Below the pieces are notes generated by a model. The model ran no database searches. It saw only the letters and a list, made by a program, of their open reading frames with translations, and was not told the origin of the DNA. Positions 5,103 to 8,204 of a stretch of 8,204 bases of DNA are shown piece by piece. Numbering within the stretch: position 1 is the first letter of the stretch; the number at the start of each line of letters is the position of its first letter. This DNA is from Wenzhouxiangella sp. (GTDB lineage Bacteria > Pseudomonadota > Gammaproteobacteria > Xanthomonadales > Wenzhouxiangellaceae), in contig SKZJ01000209.1 in assembly GCA_007127425.1 (NCBI GenBank), positions 1-8,204 on the forward strand, in the 5' to 3' direction. The translations under genes and the position numbers were made by a program.

Positions 5103-7472
5103 TCAGTTCCTCAACGGCTTGCCGGTCTTGAGCATGTGGGCGATGCGCTCCTGGGTCTTTTCCATGGCGCACAGCTCGAGGAAGTGTTCGCGTTCGAGGT
5201 GGTGCAGCCAGTCCTCGTTGACCGGGGTGCCGCGGTCGATGGTGCCGCCTGAAATCACCGTGGCGATGCGCTCTCCGATCTCGAAATCGTGATCGGAAAT
5301 GAAGTGACCTTCGAGCATGTTGACCAGCAGCATCTTGAGCGTGGCAATGCCGACATCGCCGGCAGCCGGGAAGGTACGGCCGGCGTGCTCGGGGCGGTAA
5401 CCGGCAGAGGCGAGCGCACGCACCTGGTAGTGAGCGGCGTGCAGCAACTCGTGCTCATGCATCACGATCTGATCCTCGGGGCGCAGGTAGCCCATTTCCT
5501 TTGCCTCCATGGCCGAGCCGGCCACCTGGCCCATGGCCACCTGCTTGTAGCGTTTCTCCAGCAGCGGCCAGGTATCGCCCGCCGCTGTGTCCTGGTTGAT
5601 CTGCAGCGCCAGCGTGGCCAGGCCGCCACCGGCCGGCAGCAGGCCGACGCCGGCCTCGACCAGGCCCATGTAGCTTTCCAGGTGGGCGACGCGGCGGCTG
5701 GCATGCATGGCCAGTTCCAGTCCACCACCCAGGGCGAGGCCGCGTACGGCGGCGACCGAGGGTGCAGTGGAATAGCGCATCCGCAGGTTCACGCCCTGGA
5801 AACCCTCGATCAGGGTACGCACGCTGTCGAAGTCGCCTTTCTGGATGGCTTCGCCGGCAGCCTTGAGGTTGGCGCCGGCCGAGAACGGTCCTTTCGGTTG
5901 CCAGATCACCAGGCCCTCGAAGTCACTTTCGGCACGGTCGAGTGCAGCATTGAGGCCGTCGACCACGCCGTTGTCGATCACGCCCATCTTGGACTTGAGG
6001 CTGCCAATAAGGACATCGTCATGCAGCGTCCACAGGCGAATGGAATCGGTTTCCTCGACCGTGGTGCCCCTGTCGGTTTTTTCACCCAGCAGTCGTACCG
6101 GTTGGTACTGGCGCTGGTAGACGGGCAGGTCGGGACGTGCGCTGTAATTGCCGGCACTGGCCGAGTACGAGCCTTCCGGTCCGTGTGCACCCTCGATGTC
6201 GCCGACCCAGCCGGGCAGGGCGGCATCGACACCGGTCTTGTTGTCGCGGATATCGGCTTCGATCAGTTCAGCCACCGGTTTCCAGCCGGCCGCCTGCCAC
6301 TGTTCAAACGGCCCCGTGTTCCAGCCGTAGCCCCAGCGCATGGCCAGATCAATCTCGCGTGCACTCTCGGCGATCTCGGCGAGATGGTAGGCGCAGTAGT
6401 GGAACAGGTCGCGGTGGATAGCCCACAGGAACTCGGTTTCCGGGTACTCGCCCTTGGCCAGTTCCGCCAGTTTCTCGCCGGGGTCCTTGATGGCGAGGAT
6501 CTGCTTGACCTCGTCGCGCACGCTGTAGTCGGTGGGGCGGTAGTCGCCGCCTTCAGGATCAAAAACCTTGATTTCCTTGCCGTCCTTGCGGAACACGCCG
6601 GCGCCGGCCTTCTGACCCAGCGCGCCGGCCTCGGTCAGCTGCTCCAGCCACTTCGGCGCCTGGAACCAGGCGTGCCAGGGATCGTCGCCGAGCTTGGCAT
6701 CCATGGTGCGAATGACATTCGCCATGGTGTCCAGCCCGACCACGTCGGCCAGCCGGAAGGTCGCACTCTTGGGCCGACCGATGGCCGGTCCGGTCAGCGC
6801 ATCGACGGTGTCGAAGGCCAGGCCCAGACGCTCGGCATGATGCATGGTCGACCACATGGTGAACACGCCGACGCGGTTGGCGATGAAGTTGGCCGTATCG
6901 CGGGCGCGCACCACGCCCTTGCCCAGGGTGCGGGTGAGGAAATCCTCAAGCAGGTCGAGAATGCGCTCCTCGGTGCCGGCATGCGGGATCAACTCGACCA
7001 GGTGCATGTAGCGCGGCGGGTTGAAGAAGTGCACGCCGCAGAAGCGCGACTTCATTGCTTCGGGCACCACGCCGGCCAGCTCGGTGATCGACAGGCCCGA
7101 GGTGTTGGTGACGAACAGGGCCTCGTCGCCGATGTGCGGACCGATCTTTTCATACAGGCCCTGCTTGATGTCCATGCGCTCGACGATGGCCTCGATGATG
7201 AAATCGCAGTTCGCGAGTTGCTCAAGGTCGTCGTCGAAGTTGCGCGGCGTGATGAATTGGGCCAGGTCCTTGCGGGCCAGCGGGGCCGGCTTCTGCTTGG
7301 CCAGTTTCTGACGTGCCTCGTCGGCGATCTGGCTGCGCTTGCCTTCATCGGAGGGCAGGTCGTAGAGGTCCACCGGAATACCGGCGGCGGTCAGGTGGGC
7401 GGCAATCTGCGCGCCCATCACACCGGCGCCCAGCACCGCAGCGCGTCGTACCGTGAGTTTGTGATCTGTCAT
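5103..7472 (-). CDS. fadN: Bifunctional 3-hydroxyacyl-CoA dehydrogenase/enoyl-CoA hydratase (FadN type)
   Basis: A 789-residue fused beta-oxidation enzyme hydrating 2-enoyl-CoA to 3-hydroxyacyl-CoA and oxidising that with NAD+ to 3-ketoacyl-CoA. Domain order is dehydrogenase first, hydratase last, the reverse of E. coli FadB and as in Bacillus FadN. The NAD fold starts at residue 10 with GAGVMG (15-20). Dehydrogenase catalytic residues are Ser125, His148 in GVHFFNPP, Asn151, Glu160 and Asn199; the C-terminal dehydrogenase domains run to about 430. The crotonase part (about 480-690) has the oxyanion segment FSAGANL and both catalytic glutamates, Glu586 in LGGGLELA and Glu606 in GLVEAGVG, 20 apart as in classical hydratases. 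Both activities should therefore be intact. The ATG at 7472 has AAGGAAA about 5 nt upstream. It sits between fadE and fadA, whose products supply its substrate and use its product. Confidence 0.94.
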   Translation of the reverse strand: MTDHKLTVRRAAVLGAGVMGAQIAAHLTAAGIPVDLYDLPSDEGKRSQIADEARQKLAKQKPAPLARKDLAQFITPRNFDDDLEQLANCDFIIEAIVERMDIKQGLYEKIGPHIGDEALFVTNTSGLSITELAGVVPEAMKSRFCGVHFFNPPRYMHLVELIPHAGTEERILDLLEDFLTRTLGKGVVRARDTANFIANRVGVFTMWSTMHHAERLGLAFDTVDALTGPAIGRPKSATFRLADVVGLDTMANVIRTMDAKLGDDPWHAWFQAPKWLEQLTEAGALGQKAGAGVFRKDGKEIKVFDPEGGDYRPTDYSVRDEVKQILAIKDPGEKLAELAKGEYPETEFLWAIHRDLFHYCAYHLAEIAESAREIDLAMRWGYGWNTGPFEQWQAAGWKPVAELIEADIRDNKTGVDAALPGWVGDIEGAHGPEGSYSASAGNYSARPDLPVYQRQYQPVRLLGEKTDRGTTVEETDSIRLWTLHDDVLIGSLKSKMGVIDNGVVDGLNAALDRAESDFEGLVIWQPKGPFSAGANLKAAGEAIQKGDFDSVRTLIEGFQGVNLRMRYSTAPSVAAVRGLALGGGLELAMHASRRVAHLESYMGLVEAGVGLLPAGGGLATLALQINQDTAAGDTWPLLEKRYKQVAMGQVAGSAMEAKEMGYLRPEDQIVMHEHELLHAAHYQVRALASAGYRPEHAGRTFPAAGDVGIATLKMLLVNMLEGHFISDHDFEIGERIATVISGGTIDRGTPVNEDWLHHLEREHFLELCAMEKTQERIAHMLKTGKPLRN

Positions 7473-7511
7473 CGGTTTTCCTTGAAATGGTTCAGGTGGA
7501 TAAGAATCTGC

Positions 7512-7585
7512 ACCACAGAGACACGGAGTGCACAGAGTGAGAAAAAATTATCTTTCTTTCTCTGTGACCTCTGTGCCTCTGTGGT
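7512..7585. repeat. Interspersed inverted repeat of the CCACAGAG...CTCTGTGG type, between fadE and fadN
   Basis: Two 26-bp arms, 7512-7537 and 7560-7585, are inverted copies with 22 of 26 positions matching; the outer nine bases ACCACAGAG/CTCTGTGGT match exactly. The 22-bp centre is A/T-rich with A6 and CTTTCTTT. This CACAGAG-rich hairpin is a familiar kind of non-coding intergenic repeat scattered in many bacterial genomes. It fills most of the 121-bp gap, leaving only the fadN ribosome binding site region. No transposase or target duplication is seen. Confidence 0.75.
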
Positions 7586-7593
7586 AAATGCTT

Positions 7594-8204
7594 TTACCCC
7601 GCAGCGGCCTTCGGCGGCTCAACCTTCTGGTGGCCGCCGCTTTCTTCCGGGGTGAACTCATCGACGGCGATGACCTTCGCGCTCAGTTCCTGGGCGTGCT
7701 TGAGGTCGGCGGCCTGTTCTTCGCTGATCACGCCGGACTCGACGGCCTTGGCGGCCAGTTCGTCGACGTTGAGCGGGTTGGGCACGGTCTTGAGCGCATT
7801 GCGCACCGCCATCTCCGCCGGAGCGGCCTTGAGTACGGCATCGAAAGCCTTGAGTACGAGCCCGGCACCATCGTCGGCCCTGGACTGAAAGGCACCATCG
7901 ATCAGACGCCGGCGGGTGGTCGAGTCTTCCAGCAGCGCTCGGGCGATACGGTGGCCGTTGCGGTCGTCGCTGATGTGATGACGACGTCCCCACGGGAAGG
8001 CCAACACGCGCAGCAGCGGGCCGAGTGCCGGCATCGGGAAATTGCGCAGCACACCGTAGAGCGCTTCCTCGACCTGGTGCAGACTGTCTTCGACCGCCCA
8101 GCGCATCACCGGCAGGTCTTCCTCGGGCCGACCGTCGTCCTCGTAGCGTCGAAGTGCGGCCGAGGCCATGTAGAGGTGGGCCAGCGCATCGGCCAGGCGG
8201 CCGG
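7594..8204 (-). CDS. fadE: Acyl-CoA dehydrogenase FadE, C-terminal part (gene continues beyond the window)
   Basis: The last 202 residues are visible, reading upstream into GRLADALAHLYMASAALRRYE at the window edge with no stop, so the methionine at 8169 is internal and not a start. The sequence is the C-terminal domain of the long (about 815-residue) E. coli FadE-type acyl-CoA dehydrogenases (the bacterial C-terminal domain formerly DUF1974), marked by VLAFPWGRRHH and the helical segment after it. FadE performs the FAD-dependent first step of beta-oxidation, acyl-CoA to trans-2-enoyl-CoA. The catalytic domain lies outside the window. The stop TAA (7596-7594) is followed by a repeat hairpin and then fadN on the same strand. 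The C-terminal tail is Glu/Lys/Pro/Ala-rich. The match is from memory of the family. Confidence 0.88.
   Translation of the reverse strand, partial: GRLADALAHLYMASAALRRYEDDGRPEEDLPVMRWAVEDSLHQVEEALYGVLRNFPMPALGPLLRVLAFPWGRRHHISDDRNGHRIARALLEDSTTRRRLIDGAFQSRADDGAGLVLKAFDAVLKAAPAEMAVRNALKTVPNPLNVDELAAKAVESGVISEEQAADLKHAQELSAKVIAVDEFTPEESGGHQKVEPPKAAAG

Noticed and set aside
5289..7655. A 788-codon open frame on the plus strand antisense to fadN
   Set aside because: It is a high-GC codon-pattern shadow: fadN on the other strand has complete domains and catalytic residues, while the antisense product has no recognisable motif and no ribosome binding site.
8167..8169. ATG at 8169 as start of a separate 191-residue protein
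   Set aside because: The frame stays open to the window edge with family-like residues (GRLADALAHLY) before it; this is the inside of FadE.

Overview
The window is high-GC bacterial chromosomal DNA with dense, ordinary housekeeping and catabolic genes and no sign of phage, plasmid or transposase genes. A FadE of the long enterobacterial type (its C-terminal domain is visible), a bacterial phenylalanine hydroxylase next to its pterin dehydratase, and Shine-Dalgarno-led GC-rich genes point to a gammaproteobacterium. This placement is inference; no rRNA or other phylogenetic marker is present.

Layout. Positions 1-2122 hold a tight minus-strand operon transcribed from 2122 downward: phhA (phenylalanine 4-hydroxylase), then phhB (pterin-4a-carbinolamine dehydratase) after 2 nt, then a MoxR-family AAA+ ATPase whose ATG overlaps the phhB stop as ATGA, then the first seven codons of another gene running off the left edge (probably the usual MoxR partner, but too little is visible). 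Divergent from phhA, with only about 42 bp between the starts, is a plus-strand FAD-dependent amine oxidase of the gamma-glutamylputrescine oxidase (PuuB-like) type, 2165-3490.

Positions 3491-3788 are non-coding. They hold a perfect 22-bp palindrome overlapping the oxidase stop, further copies of its half-site TTTCCTACA, a weak hairpin/T-run, a series of hairpins ending in a very strong plus-strand intrinsic terminator (a candidate small RNA or structured 3' UTR), and a hairpin just behind fadA.

Positions 3789-8204 hold a minus-strand fatty acid beta-oxidation cluster read in the order fadE (3' part only), fadN (fused 3-hydroxyacyl-CoA dehydrogenase/enoyl-CoA hydratase) and fadA (thiolase). 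Together they encode all steps of one beta-oxidation turn: dehydrogenation, hydration, second dehydrogenation, thiolysis. Each of the two gaps between these genes (about 120-130 bp) carries a different hairpin-forming interspersed repeat. No clearly new system is present. The observations most worth checking are the structured RNA/terminator region at 3583-3686, the TTTCCTACA palindrome, and the repeat-filled gaps of the fad cluster.
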